Origin: Streptomyces antimycoticus
GTDB taxonomy: Bacteria; Actinomycetota; Actinomycetes; Streptomycetales; Streptomycetaceae
Length of the DNA stretch: 64,000 nucleotides
Direction of reading: 5' to 3'
Assembly: GCF_005405925.1 (NCBI RefSeq)
Contig: NZ_BJHV01000001.1
Coordinates: forward strand, 9,734,001-9,798,000
Shown: positions 17,593 to 26,661 of the stretch, piece by piece
How positions within the stretch are numbered: position 1 is the first letter of the stretch
How the letters are laid out: every line of letters begins with the position of its first letter
Position numbers and translations under genes: made by a program
The notes under the pieces: generated by a model
Told to the model about the DNA's origin: nothing
The model's input: the letters and a program-made list of their open reading frames with translations, nothing else
Databases searched by the model: none

Positions 17593-18360
17593 ATGCAGCA
17601 CGCTTCATTCGGCCCGGAGGGGGCCCACATCAGATGGACCGGCACGGCCGGGGCCGGGGACGGCGGTCCGCCTCGGGTGTACGTCCATGGGCTCGGCGCG
17701 ATATCGGCCGTCTATCACGCCCATATAGCCGCCGTCCCGGCCCTCGCGGGCCGTCGGTCGCTCTTCGTGGACCTGCCCGGCCATGGGATCAGCGACCGCC
17801 CCGCCGATTTCGGCTACACGCTGGAGGACCACGCCGACGCACTGGCCGCGGCCCTCGACGCGGCCGGGGTGCGGGGCGCGGAGGTCATCGGGCACAGCAT
17901 GGGCGGATCGGTCGCCATCGTGCTGGCGGTGCGCCGCCCGGAGCTGGTGTCCCGTCTGGTGCTCACCGAGGCCAATCTGGATCCGGATCCGCCGCTGACG
18001 GCGGGCAGCAGCCGGATCGCCACCTACACGGAGGACGCGTTCGTACGCGGCGGCGGATTCGAGGAGACCCTGGAGCGGGTCGGGCCGGTGTGGCGGGCGA
18101 CGATGCGGCTCGCCGACCCGACCGCCCTGCACCGCAGCGCGTGCGCGCTGGCCTGCGGCACCCGGCCGACCATGCGGGCGATGCTCCTCGGCCTGGAGAT
18201 CCCCCGCATGTATCTGGTCGGCGGGCACGGCGACGAGCTCACCGGGCGCGACGAGCTGACGGCGGCCGGAGTGACGGTCCGCACCGTGCCCGGAGCGGGG
18301 CACAACGTGATGCTCGACGACGCCCCCGGCTTCGCGGCGGCGATCGCGGATCAGCCCTGA
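17593..18360 (+). CDS. alpha/beta hydrolase
   Basis: 255 residues with the oxyanion segment VYVHGLGAISAVYHAH, then LFVDLPGHGISDRP, the nucleophile elbow EVIGHSMGGSVAIVLA (Ser about residue 102), and the catalytic His in VPGAGHNVMLDDAPGF near the C-terminus. An acid residue is likely in the GGHGDELTGRDEL region. It is a soluble esterase/lipase-like enzyme of unknown substrate. It lies divergent from the PadR regulator and is probably repressed by it. Confidence 0.92.
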   Translation: MQHASFGPEGAHIRWTGTAGAGDGGPPRVYVHGLGAISAVYHAHIAAVPALAGRRSLFVDLPGHGISDRPADFGYTLEDHADALAAALDAAGVRGAEVIGHSMGGSVAIVLAVRRPELVSRLVLTEANLDPDPPLTAGSSRIATYTEDAFVRGGGFEETLERVGPVWRATMRLADPTALHRSACALACGTRPTMRAMLLGLEIPRMYLVGGHGDELTGRDELTAAGVTVRTVPGAGHNVMLDDAPGFAAAIADQP

Positions 18361-18379
18361 CCCGAACGATCCGGCTCGC

Positions 18380-19000
18380 CTAGTCGATTTCGCGGACGGC
18401 GAGTGCCAGAAAGCGTGCGTCCTCGTCGGCGTAGGACTCCAGGCGCCAGCCGGCGCCCGCCAGCAGAGGCCGCAGCTGGGGCTCCGCCCGCAGGTCATCG
18501 AGGGTGAGGGGGCGGCCGTGGCGGGCGGCGAGAGCGGCCCGCCCCACCGGATGGAACAGCGCGAGCCGCCCGCCGGGGCGCACCACCCGGGCCAGCTCCC
18601 GCAAGCCCGGCCCGGGCTCGGTGAGATGGGAGATCAGTCCGGCGGCGAACACCGCGTCGAGACAGCCGTCACCCAGCGGCAGCCGCGCCACATCGGCGAG
18701 GGCGAGGCCCGCGAAGCCGTCCCGGCCCTCGCGCACGGCGGCGTCCAGCATCGCGGGCGTGAGGTCCACGCCGAGGACGGTCCCCTCGGGGCCGACCGCG
18801 GCGCGCAGCGCGGGCAGCGCGCGCCCCGTCCCGCACCCCGCGTCGAGGACCGCGTCCCCGGGTCGCGGCCCGAGGTCGGCGACGGCGGCGGCGTAGGCGG
18901 GGCCGTCGTCCGGGAAGCGGCTGTCCCAGTCGGCCGCCCGGGGAGTGAAGAAGTCCCTCACGTCGGCCGCACTGTTTCCGCGGGAGGGCTCATGTGGCAC
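18380..19000 (-). CDS. class I SAM-dependent methyltransferase
   Basis: Start chosen at GTG 19000 because GAGGAG lies six bases upstream; 206 residues. Motif I is DAVLDAGCGTGRALPALRAA, motif II GVDLTPAMLDAAVREG, and motif IV/V covers LDAVFAAGLISHLTEP and LARVVRPGGRLALFHPVG. These resemble UbiE/COQ5-like small-molecule methyltransferases. Substrate unknown. It is convergent with the hydrolase gene at a 19-base distance. Confidence 0.9.
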   Translation of the reverse strand: MPHEPSRGNSAADVRDFFTPRAADWDSRFPDDGPAYAAAVADLGPRPGDAVLDAGCGTGRALPALRAAVGPEGTVLGVDLTPAMLDAAVREGRDGFAGLALADVARLPLGDGCLDAVFAAGLISHLTEPGPGLRELARVVRPGGRLALFHPVGRAALAARHGRPLTLDDLRAEPQLRPLLAGAGWRLESYADEDARFLALAVREID

Positions 19001-19241
19001 GGGAACTCCTCGGGACACCTTGGATACGAACGGTGAAGCGATGCGGTGAACAAGCAGCCTACGCCCGCATCGAGTGCAGATTCGGACGCTGGCCGATCGC
19101 TCTGGCATCTGACTCTGTCAAATTTCAACAGGTTCCGTAATGCGCCCCCAATGTGCGCCCCCGCCGGGTCTAGCGTCCCTGGCCCAGGGGACACCCGGAG
19201 CGCCGCCCGGCGCGGCGCATCCCGACCGAGGGAGACCGCCC

Positions 19242-19760
19242 ATGACCAAGCCCCGCAGCGCCGCCGCACGCTCCATGGCCGATCTCGACCGGATCCTGGA
19301 CGATCTGGTGGCGGGGGCCGCAGGCGTACGCCATGCCGTGGTGCTCTCCCGGGACGGGGCGACCGTCAGCGCGTCCCGTGGGCTCTCCCGCCAGGAGGCC
19401 GAGCACCTGGCCGCCGTCGCCTCCGGATTCCACCGCGTCGCCGCGAGCGCGGGGCGCCGGGGGCGCGGCGGCCCGCGCCGGCGGACGATGATCGAGATGG
19501 CGGCGGGGCTCCTCTTCGTCGCGGCGCTGGCGGACGGCGCGTGCCTGGCCGTTCTGAGCACCGCGGGCGCCGAGCCGTCCGTGGTCGCCGCGGAGACATC
19601 CCGGCTCGTGGACCTGGTGGACCGGCGGCGCGGGCCGTGGTCCCGCCGGCGCTTCGCCCGGATCCGCCGGGGTACCCGGAGCGGGCCCCGGAAGGCCATG
19701 CCGACGACCACGGCGAAGGGATGCGGCGATGCGAGCGGTGACCTGGCAGGGCCGACATGA
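19242..19760 (+). CDS. roadblock/LC7-domain protein
   Basis: Start ATG at 19242 with GAGGGAG upstream; 172 residues. The roadblock fold covers about residues 10-120: LDRILDDLVAGAAGVRHAVV, then GLSRQEAEHLAAVASGF and GLLFVAALADGACLAVLS. The tail is basic and Arg-rich (RRRGPWSRRRFARIRR). Its last 32 bases overlap the start of the dehydrogenase gene. Roadblock proteins act with small GTPases in Streptomyces conservons, but no GTPase or DUF742 gene is nearby. Confidence 0.85.
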   Translation: MTKPRSAAARSMADLDRILDDLVAGAAGVRHAVVLSRDGATVSASRGLSRQEAEHLAAVASGFHRVAASAGRRGRGGPRRRTMIEMAAGLLFVAALADGACLAVLSTAGAEPSVVAAETSRLVDLVDRRRGPWSRRRFARIRRGTRSGPRKAMPTTTAKGCGDASGDLAGPT

Positions 19761-20922
19761 TGTACGGGTCGAGACAGTGCCGGACCCGATCATCAAGGAG
19801 CCGACGGACGCGGTCGTCCGGATCACCACCACCGGGCTGTGCGGCTCCGATCTGCATCTGTACGAAGTGCTCACGCCCTTCATGACCCCCGGCGACATCC
19901 TCGGCCACGAGCCGATGGGCATCGTGGAGGAGACCGGTCCCGAGGTGACGCACATCAGCCCCGGCGACCGCGTGGTGGTCCCGTTCCAGATCGCCTGCGG
20001 ACACTGCTGGATGTGCCGCTCCGGTCTGCCGACGCAGTGCGAGACCACCCAGGTCGCCGAGCATGGCACGGGGGCGGAGCTCTTCGGCTACACCAAGCTC
20101 TATGGCGCGGTGGCCGGCGGCCAGGCGGAGTATCTGCGGGTGCCGCAGGCCCAGTACGGCCCGATCAAGGTGCCCGAAGGAGTCCAGGACGACCGCTACG
20201 TCTATTTGTCCGACGTGCTGCCCACGGCGTGGCAGGCCGTCGAGTACGCGGAGATCCCGCGCGGCGGCACGCTCGCGGTCCTGGGACTGGGCCCCATCGG
20301 AATCATGGCCTGCCGGGTGGCGAGGGTCCGGGGCATGGCCGACCGGGTCATCGGAGTGGACCTCGTCCCCGAGCGGCTGCGCCGAGCGCGCGCCGACGGT
20401 GTCGAGGTCCATGACCTCGATGACTTCTCCCGTCAGGAGGACTTGGTCGAGGCCATCCTCTCGACCACCGGCGGCCGCGGACCGGACGCGGTCATCGACG
20501 CGGTGGGAGCGGAGGCCCACGGCAGCCCGCTCGGCCGGACCGCCCAGCGGGTCACGGGCTTCCTTCCGCGGGACTGGGCCGCCAAGCTCACGGAGAAGGC
20601 CGGGGTCGACCGGCTGGCGGCGCTGCGGCTGGCCATCGCGCTGGTGCGGCGCGGTGGAACGATCTCCCTCAGCGGGGTGTACGGCGGCATGGCCGATCCG
20701 CTGCCGCTGATGACCATGTTCGACAAGCAGATCCAGCTGCGGATGGGCCAGGCGAACGTGCGGCGCTGGGCCGACGACATCTTCCCGCTGCTGACGGACG
20801 ACGACCCGCTGGGCGTCGACGGGTTCGCCACCCATCGCATGCCACTGGAGGAGGCACCCCGCGCCTATGAGATGTTCCAGCACAAGGAGGACGGTGCGAT
20901 AAAGGTCCTCATGCGCCCGTAA
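19729..20922 (+). CDS. zinc-dependent alcohol dehydrogenase (formaldehyde dehydrogenase-like MDR)
   Basis: 397 residues, medium-chain dehydrogenase family. Catalytic zinc ligands lie in GLCGSDLHLYE and GHEPMGIVEE; the structural zinc set is CGHCWMCRSGLPTQC. The NAD-binding Rossmann motif is LAVLGLGPIGIMACRVAR followed by GVDLVPERLRRA. The extra region around residues 265-300 is like glutathione-independent formaldehyde dehydrogenases. It oxidises an alcohol or aldehyde adduct with NAD; the exact substrate is uncertain. Confidence 0.92.
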   Translation: MRAVTWQGRHDVRVETVPDPIIKEPTDAVVRITTTGLCGSDLHLYEVLTPFMTPGDILGHEPMGIVEETGPEVTHISPGDRVVVPFQIACGHCWMCRSGLPTQCETTQVAEHGTGAELFGYTKLYGAVAGGQAEYLRVPQAQYGPIKVPEGVQDDRYVYLSDVLPTAWQAVEYAEIPRGGTLAVLGLGPIGIMACRVARVRGMADRVIGVDLVPERLRRARADGVEVHDLDDFSRQEDLVEAILSTTGGRGPDAVIDAVGAEAHGSPLGRTAQRVTGFLPRDWAAKLTEKAGVDRLAALRLAIALVRRGGTISLSGVYGGMADPLPLMTMFDKQIQLRMGQANVRRWADDIFPLLTDDDPLGVDGFATHRMPLEEAPRAYEMFQHKEDGAIKVLMRP

Positions 20923-20975
20923 ACGTCGGATGGGCGGGGGTGCGTCATGAAGGAATGGATTTCGGTCGAATCTCG

Positions 20976-21404
20976 CTAGTCGGCGACTCCGGCGAGCGCG
21001 ACTACCTTGTCGATGCGCACCCTGACCAGCAGCTCGCCCGGCACTCCGTTGCGGTCGCCGAACTCCTTCGCCCGGTCCTCGCCCATGTAACGGGCGGCGA
21101 TCCGGGTGGCCCAGTCGTGGACCTGCCGCAGATCGTCGATGAGTTCGGCCTGGCCCCGCAGCGTGACGAAGGCGAACGGCGGCCTGTCGTCGTCCACGCA
21201 GATGGCGACCCGGCCGTCCCGGGCCAAGTTGCGTCCCTTGACCGTCCTCTGATCTGTGTTGAAGAGAAGGTCGTCACCGTCCAGCAGGAACCACACGGGG
21301 GCGATGTGCGCGCTTCCGTCGGCCCGCACGGTCGACAGCTTCGCGGTGCGGGTGCCCTCCATGAGGAACTTCTGCCACTGATCCTTGGTCATGTTCTGTG
21401 CCAT
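20976..21404 (-). CDS. PPOX-class (probably F420-dependent) oxidoreductase
   Basis: 142 residues from ATG 21404; an in-frame ATG at 21422 adds six. The split-barrel flavin/F420-binding fold shows TAKLSTVRADGSAHIAPVWF, LLFNTDQRTVKGRNL and VAICVDDDRPPFAFVTLRG, typical of the PPOX class. The cofactor is inferred from family membership in actinomycetes. The substrate is unknown. It is convergent with the dehydrogenase gene and divergent from the second roadblock gene. Confidence 0.88.
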   Translation of the reverse strand: MAQNMTKDQWQKFLMEGTRTAKLSTVRADGSAHIAPVWFLLDGDDLLFNTDQRTVKGRNLARDGRVAICVDDDRPPFAFVTLRGQAELIDDLRQVHDWATRIAARYMGEDRAKEFGDRNGVPGELLVRVRIDKVVALAGVAD

Positions 21405-21523
21405 GTCCCCATCCTGCGTCAATCAGCGCACAACCGTGGGGTGCCGGGCGGGGCGGGTTGCCCAGACGGCGGCAGTGAGAAAGGCTGGCACGCAGCTGAA
21501 GGGGAATCGGGGAGGAATCGGAT

Positions 21524-21928
21524 ATGGCAGTGAACAAGGGGCTCGACTGGTTACTGGACGACCTGACCGAGCGGATCGCGGAGATACGGCATGCGCTGGT
21601 GCTGTCCAACGACGGGTTGGTGACGGGGGCGAGTTCCACACTGGTGCGCCAGGACGCCGAGCACCTGGCCGCGGTGGCCTCGGGACTGCACAGCCTCGCC
21701 AAGGGGTCCGGGCACCACTTCCGGACGGGCCGGGTGCGGCAGACGATGGTCGAATTCGACGAGGGCGTCCTCTTCGTCACCGCGGCCGGGGACGGCAGCT
21801 GTCTGTGTGTGCTCACCGGACCGGACTCCGATGTGGGGCAGGTCGCCTACGAGATGGCGCTGCTGGTCAACCGGGTGGGGGAGCACCTGGGAGTCGAGGC
21901 CAGGCAGGAGACCGGCACACCCGGCTGA
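21524..21928 (+). CDS. roadblock/LC7-domain protein (CvnB-like)
   Basis: 134 residues, essentially one roadblock domain: LDWLLDDLTERIAEIRHALV, STLVRQDAEHLAAVASGLHS and GVLFVTAAGDGSCLCVLTG. It resembles conservon component CvnB, but the usual kinase, DUF742 and GTPase genes are absent on both sides. It is likely an orphan modulator of a distant GTPase. It shares the DAEHLAAVASG motif with the roadblock protein at 19242. Confidence 0.9.
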   Translation: MAVNKGLDWLLDDLTERIAEIRHALVLSNDGLVTGASSTLVRQDAEHLAAVASGLHSLAKGSGHHFRTGRVRQTMVEFDEGVLFVTAAGDGSCLCVLTGPDSDVGQVAYEMALLVNRVGEHLGVEARQETGTPG

Positions 21929-22027
21929 TGCCGCGCGGAAGTTATCCACAGGCCTGACCAGCCGACTTGCTTCGCGGCTATCGTCGTCACTGTCAGTGAT
22001 TGAGGCAGTGCGGGGGAGGACGTCGCG

Positions 22028-22990
22028 ATGGCAGTGCGGATGGATCAGGAGCTGCGGGAGAGCCAGGTGCCGTGGAGCCTGGAGTGGCTGGGCGAGCCGG
22101 GCGTACCGGGGCAGGCGAGCGGGCCGGAAGACCCTGGCGGGCCGGCGGAGCCGGGCGGAGCGGGCGAGAGCGTCGGATTCGGCGCGGCGGCCCGGGCGCT
22201 GGGGCTCAAAGCGCGAGAGTTCGAGCTGGCCGTGCAGCTGGGAGAGGTGCGCACCGTCACCACCGGCCTGGGCCGGCGGGTGGCGTGCGAGGAGTTGAGG
22301 CGGGTGACCGCCGCCGAAGGCTTCCCGGAGGCGCTCATCGCCCGCCTGCGCGTGGTCGGCACGGCGGAGGGCGCGGAGCTGCTCGGCATCAGCCAGGGCC
22401 GGCTGACCCGTCTCGCGCGCGGGGGTTTCTTTGCCCCCGTCCGGTTCTATGTCAATCGCTATCGGGCCGTCGTATGGCTCTATCTGGCGTCGGAGCTGAC
22501 CGAGTTCGCCATCAGGCAGCCGGAGTTGCTGAGCGGCCGCACCCCGCCGGGGCTGAGCGCCGCATTGGCCGCCGGGGAGGACTGGCGGGCCGCGAAATGG
22601 CGTAGCCGCCGGATCGGCCAGTTGCTCGACCAGACCGAGGACCCCTGGGAGCGGGCCGCGGTCCTGGCCTCGGTGCTCGGCTCCGTCGAACTGGCCTCGG
22701 CCGTGGCCGATCCGTACGAGCGGGCACATCTGCGGCAGCTCCGCCCCGCGCTCGTCCGGATGCGCCCCGAGGCCGGCGCGGTCCGGGATGTCATCGACGC
22801 GGTGGTCACGGCCGACGACCCACGGGAGATCCGGCGCTATCGGGCCGCCCTCGCCTCCTCACTGGGCGACGCCCGCCGGGCCCGGCCGACGCCGCGCCCG
22901 GACGCCGGGGCGGAGCGGCCGATGGAGGACCGCACCCGGGTTCGGGGCCGCCCGCGGAGCCTGTGGCAGAAGCTGGTCGGCAGGCGATGA
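22028..22990 (+). CDS. DUF6397-like protein, 320 aa
   Basis: An actinobacterial-type protein with a Gly/Pro-rich N-terminal linker (about residues 25-50). Helical segments follow: FGAAARALGLKAREFELAVQ, then AELLGISQGRLTRLARGGFF, which looks like a DNA-binding helix-turn-helix. YVNRYRAVVWLYLASELTEF and a basic tail RGRPRSLWQKLVGRR complete it. The start is ATG 22028. The DUF number is from memory and should be treated as a likely match. A possible DNA-binding role is inference. Confidence 0.75.
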   Translation: MAVRMDQELRESQVPWSLEWLGEPGVPGQASGPEDPGGPAEPGGAGESVGFGAAARALGLKAREFELAVQLGEVRTVTTGLGRRVACEELRRVTAAEGFPEALIARLRVVGTAEGAELLGISQGRLTRLARGGFFAPVRFYVNRYRAVVWLYLASELTEFAIRQPELLSGRTPPGLSAALAAGEDWRAAKWRSRRIGQLLDQTEDPWERAAVLASVLGSVELASAVADPYERAHLRQLRPALVRMRPEAGAVRDVIDAVVTADDPREIRRYRAALASSLGDARRARPTPRPDAGAERPMEDRTRVRGRPRSLWQKLVGRR

Positions 22991-23020
22991 GACTCGGCGC
23001 GGCACACGCCCCGGGGGCGC

Positions 23021-23935
23021 TCAGCCGCCGTCGGCGGCTCCTCCGCCGGCTCCTTCGGCAGCACTTTCGGCGGGCCGCAGCGGGCGGAACAGCCCCTCCT
23101 GCACCACCGACACCAGCAGTCGGCCCGCACGGTCGTAGATCCGGCCGCGCGCCAGACCCCGGCCGCCCGTGGCCACGGGCGACTCCTGGTCGTAGAGAAA
23201 CCACTCATCCGTGCGGAACGGCCGGTGGAACCACATGGCGTGATCCAGCGAGGCCATGTCGAAGCCCCGTGGGCCCCACAGCGGTTCGACCGGCATCCGC
23301 ACCGCGTCCAGCAGCATCATGTCGCTCGCATAGGTGAGCGCGCAGGTGTGCACCAGCGGGTCGTCCCCGAGTGGCCCCACCGCGCGCATCCATACGGCGC
23401 TGCGCGGCTCCACGCCCTTGAGCTCCTCGTCCGTCCAGCGCAGCCGCTCCACATAGCGGACGTCGAAGGGCTGTCGGCGGTCCATGCGGGCGAACGCCTC
23501 GGGGAGCGCTCCCAGATGGGAGCGGACCTCGTCGGCGAGGGTCGGCAGACCCTCCGGGCCGGGCACCTCGGGCATCGGCAGCTGCTGCTCGATACCCGGT
23601 TCAGCAGAATGAAAGGAGGCCGTCAGATTGAAGATCGTGCGACCCTGCTGGATGGCGACGACCCGGCGGGTGGTGAAGGAGCGCCCGTCCCGGATCCGCT
23701 CCACCTGGTACACGATGGGCACGCCCGGCCGCCCCGGCCGCAGGAAGTACGCGTGCAGCGAGTGCACCGGACGCAGCCCGTCGGTGGTCCGCCCGGCGGC
23801 CACCAGCGCCTGGCCCGCCACCTGCCCTCCGAACACCCGCTGCAGCGACTCATCGGGGCTGAGGCCGCGGAAGATGTCCTGCTCGATCCGTTCCAGATCG
23901 AGCAGATCGACCAGGCGCTCGGCGGGATTGGCCAT
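23021..23935 (-). CDS. tesB: acyl-CoA thioesterase II
   Basis: 304 residues with two hot-dog domains. The N-terminal one has RVFGGQVAGQALVAAGRT and LHAYFLRPGRP; the C-terminal one has LTYASDMMLLDAVRMP, SLDHAMWFHRPFRTDEWFLY and GGRGLARGRIYDRAGRLLVS. It hydrolyses acyl-CoA to free fatty acid and CoA. The catalytic Asp/Gln/Thr network of TesB lies in the second domain. GAAGGAG precedes the ATG at 23935. The C-terminus is a short Gly/Ala-rich tail. Confidence 0.95.
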   Translation of the reverse strand: MANPAERLVDLLDLERIEQDIFRGLSPDESLQRVFGGQVAGQALVAAGRTTDGLRPVHSLHAYFLRPGRPGVPIVYQVERIRDGRSFTTRRVVAIQQGRTIFNLTASFHSAEPGIEQQLPMPEVPGPEGLPTLADEVRSHLGALPEAFARMDRRQPFDVRYVERLRWTDEELKGVEPRSAVWMRAVGPLGDDPLVHTCALTYASDMMLLDAVRMPVEPLWGPRGFDMASLDHAMWFHRPFRTDEWFLYDQESPVATGGRGLARGRIYDRAGRLLVSVVQEGLFRPLRPAESAAEGAGGGAADGG

Positions 23936-23996
23936 CGGTGGTGCTCCTTCACTGAGGGGGCCGGGCCGGTCCTCGGCGTGGACCGCGTCCAGGAGG

Positions 23997-26525
23997 CTAC
24001 AGCTGGCCCACGTCGGTGAGCCGGACCACCGCCCGGCCCTCCTCGTCGGAAGCGGCGAGATCGACCTCCGCCGAGATGCCCCAGTCGTGGTCGCCGTTCG
24101 GGTCGTCGAAGGTCTGTCGCACCCGCCACAGGCCGTGCTCGGGGTCCTCCTCGATCAGCAGCAGCTTCGGCCCGCGGGCCTGCGGTCCGGTGCCGAGCTC
24201 CTCGTACTCCTCCCAGTACCCGTCCATCGCCTCCGCCCAGGCGTCCTCGTCCCAGCCGGAGTCGGCGTCCATCTCCCCGAGCTCGGCGACCTTGTCCAAA
24301 GCGGCCAGCTCCACCCGGCGGAACATCGCGTTGCGCACCAGCACGCGGAAGGCTCGGGCGTTCGCGGTGACCGGCCTGACCTGGTCGGCGCGCTCCTGCG
24401 CTTCCTCCGCCGACTCGTCCTCCGGGTTGGCCAGCTGCTCCCACTCATCCAGGAGACTGGAGTCGACCTGCCGCACCATCTCGCCGAGCCAGGCGACGAT
24501 GTCCTGGAAATCGTCGGACTTCAGGTCGTCCGGCACGGTGTGGTCCAGGGCCTTGTAGGAGCTGGCCAGGTAGCGCAGCACAATGCCCTCGGTCCGCGCC
24601 AGGTCGTAGAACGAGGTGAACTCGGTGAAGGTCATCGCCCGTTCGTACATGTCGCGGATCACCGACTTGGGCGACAGCGGGTGGTCGCCGACCCAGGGAT
24701 GGCTCTTGCGGTAGAGCCCGTACGCGTGGAAGAGCAACTCCTCCAGCGGCTTGGGGTAGGAGATGTCCTGGAGCCGCTCCATGCGCTCCTCGTACTCGAC
24801 GCCGTCCGCCTTCATCGCGGCGACCGCCTCACCGCGCGCCTTGTTCTGCTGCGCCGCCAGGATCTGCCGGGGATCGTCCAGCGTCGACTCGACGACCGAG
24901 ACCATGTCCAGGGCGTAGGAGGGCGATTCGGGGTCCAGCAGCTCGAAGGCGGCCAGCGCGAAGGTGGACAGCGGCTGGTTGAGCGCGAAGTCCTGCTGCA
25001 GATCCACCGTCAGCCGGACGATCGGGGCGCCCCCGTCGGCACCGTCGGCGCCCTGTGGCTCCACCCGCTCGACCACCCCACCGTCCAGCAGCGACCGGTA
25101 GATCGCGATGGCCCGGCGGATGTGCCGCAGCTGGTTCTTGCGCGGCTCGTGGTTGTCCTCCAGCAGGCGGCGCATCCCCTCGAAGGCGTTTCCGGGCCGG
25201 GCGATGACCGACAGCAGCATCGCGTGGGTGACCCGGAACCGGGAGGTGAGCGGCTCGGGTTCGGAGGCGATGAGCTTCTCGAAGGTGTTCTGTCCCCAGT
25301 TGACGAAGCCCTCCGGCGCCTTCTTGCGGACCACCTTGCGGCGCTTCTTCGGATCGTCCCCGGCCTTGGCGAGCGCCTTCTCGTTCTCGACGACGTGCTC
25401 GGGTGCCTGGGCCACCACAAAGCCCGCGGTGTCGAAGCCGGCCCGGCCGGCCCGGCCCGCGATCTGGTGGAACTCCCGGGCCCGCAGCGTCCGCACCCGC
25501 TGACCGTCGTACTTGGTCAGCGCGGTGAACAGGACGGTGCGGATGGGCACATTGACGCCCACGCCGAGGGTGTCCGTACCGCAGATGACCTTGAGCAGCC
25601 CGGCCTGCGCCAGCTTCTCCACCAGCCGCCGGTACTTGGGCAGCATGCCCGCATGGTGCACGCCGATCCCGTGCCGGACGTAACGGGACAGGTTCCGGCC
25701 GAACTTGGTGGTGAACCGGAAATTGCCGATCAGCGAGGCGATCTCGTCCTTCTCGGCGCGCGAGCACATATTGATACTCATCAGCGCCTGGGCCCGCTCG
25801 ACCGCCGCCGCCTGCGTGAAGTGCACGATGTAGACCGGCGCCTGCTGGGTCTCCAGCAGCTCGGTCAGCGTTTCGGTCAGCGGCGTCGTCCGGTATTCGT
25901 AGCTCAGCGGCACCGGCCGGGTCGCGGACCGCACGACCGCGGTGGGCCGTCCGGTGCGCCGGGTCAGATCCCCCTCGAACCGGCTCACATCACCGAGCGT
26001 CGCCGACATCAGGATGAACTGTGCCTGCGGCAGCTCCAGCAGAGGGATCTGCCACGCCCAGCCGCGGTCCGGCTCCGCATAGAAGTGGAACTCGTCCATC
26101 ACCACCTGGCCGATATCGGCGTCCTTGCCGTCCCGCAGGGCGATGGACGCCAGCACCTCGGCCGTACAGCAGATGACCGGCGCGTCCGCGTTGACCGACG
26201 CGTCCCCCGTCAGCATCCCGACGTTCTCGGTGCCGAAGAGCTTGCACAGCTCGAAGAACTTCTCCGATACCAGGGCTTTGATCGGCGCGGTGTAGAAGGT
26301 GACCTGGTCCCGGGCGAGCGCGGCGAAGTGGGCGCCCGCCGCCACCAGGCTCTTGCCCGATCCGGTGGGGGTGGACAGGATGACATTCGCCCCGGACACC
26401 ACCTCGATCAGCGCTTCCTCCTGGGCGGGGTAGAGCGAGATGCCCCGCTCCTCGACCCAGGTGGAGAACGCCTCGAAAAGTGCGTCGGGGTCGGCGTCGC
26501 TCGGCAGCTGATCGATAAGAGTCAC
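23997..26525 (-). CDS. Ski2-like DEAD/DEAH-box helicase with DUF3516 C-terminus
   Basis: 842 residues from a GTG at 26525. Walker A STPTGSGKSLVAAGAHFAAL is near residue 50, the DEFHF Walker B near 143, the motif III ILMSATLGDV, and the lobe-2 motifs FTTKFGRNLS, GVHHAGMLPKYRRLVEKL and HQIAGRAGRAGF. The remaining 400 residues match the DUF3516 arrangement of actinobacterial helicases. It unwinds nucleic acid with ATP, probably RNA or structured DNA. The sequence TATAGG sits only seven bases before the start, so a leaderless message is possible. Confidence 0.93.
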   Translation of the reverse strand: MTLIDQLPSDADPDALFEAFSTWVEERGISLYPAQEEALIEVVSGANVILSTPTGSGKSLVAAGAHFAALARDQVTFYTAPIKALVSEKFFELCKLFGTENVGMLTGDASVNADAPVICCTAEVLASIALRDGKDADIGQVVMDEFHFYAEPDRGWAWQIPLLELPQAQFILMSATLGDVSRFEGDLTRRTGRPTAVVRSATRPVPLSYEYRTTPLTETLTELLETQQAPVYIVHFTQAAAVERAQALMSINMCSRAEKDEIASLIGNFRFTTKFGRNLSRYVRHGIGVHHAGMLPKYRRLVEKLAQAGLLKVICGTDTLGVGVNVPIRTVLFTALTKYDGQRVRTLRAREFHQIAGRAGRAGFDTAGFVVAQAPEHVVENEKALAKAGDDPKKRRKVVRKKAPEGFVNWGQNTFEKLIASEPEPLTSRFRVTHAMLLSVIARPGNAFEGMRRLLEDNHEPRKNQLRHIRRAIAIYRSLLDGGVVERVEPQGADGADGGAPIVRLTVDLQQDFALNQPLSTFALAAFELLDPESPSYALDMVSVVESTLDDPRQILAAQQNKARGEAVAAMKADGVEYEERMERLQDISYPKPLEELLFHAYGLYRKSHPWVGDHPLSPKSVIRDMYERAMTFTEFTSFYDLARTEGIVLRYLASSYKALDHTVPDDLKSDDFQDIVAWLGEMVRQVDSSLLDEWEQLANPEDESAEEAQERADQVRPVTANARAFRVLVRNAMFRRVELAALDKVAELGEMDADSGWDEDAWAEAMDGYWEEYEELGTGPQARGPKLLLIEEDPEHGLWRVRQTFDDPNGDHDWGISAEVDLAASDEEGRAVVRLTDVGQL

Positions 26526-26661
26526 GCACCTATACTGCCTGGTTTCCCCGCCGGGACGGGAACCGGCTGTGCGGACGAAGATCGCCCGCCGCTAGGCTGT
26601 GCCGGGCCGAAGCAGTCAACTCCCGCGCGGAAGCGGGAAAGAACAGGGGCGGGGTACGACC

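Noticed and set aside
21942..21950. TTATCCACA, a perfect DnaA box
   Set aside because: Only one copy, no cluster and no dnaA/dnaN or AT-rich unwinding region, so not an origin; probably chance.
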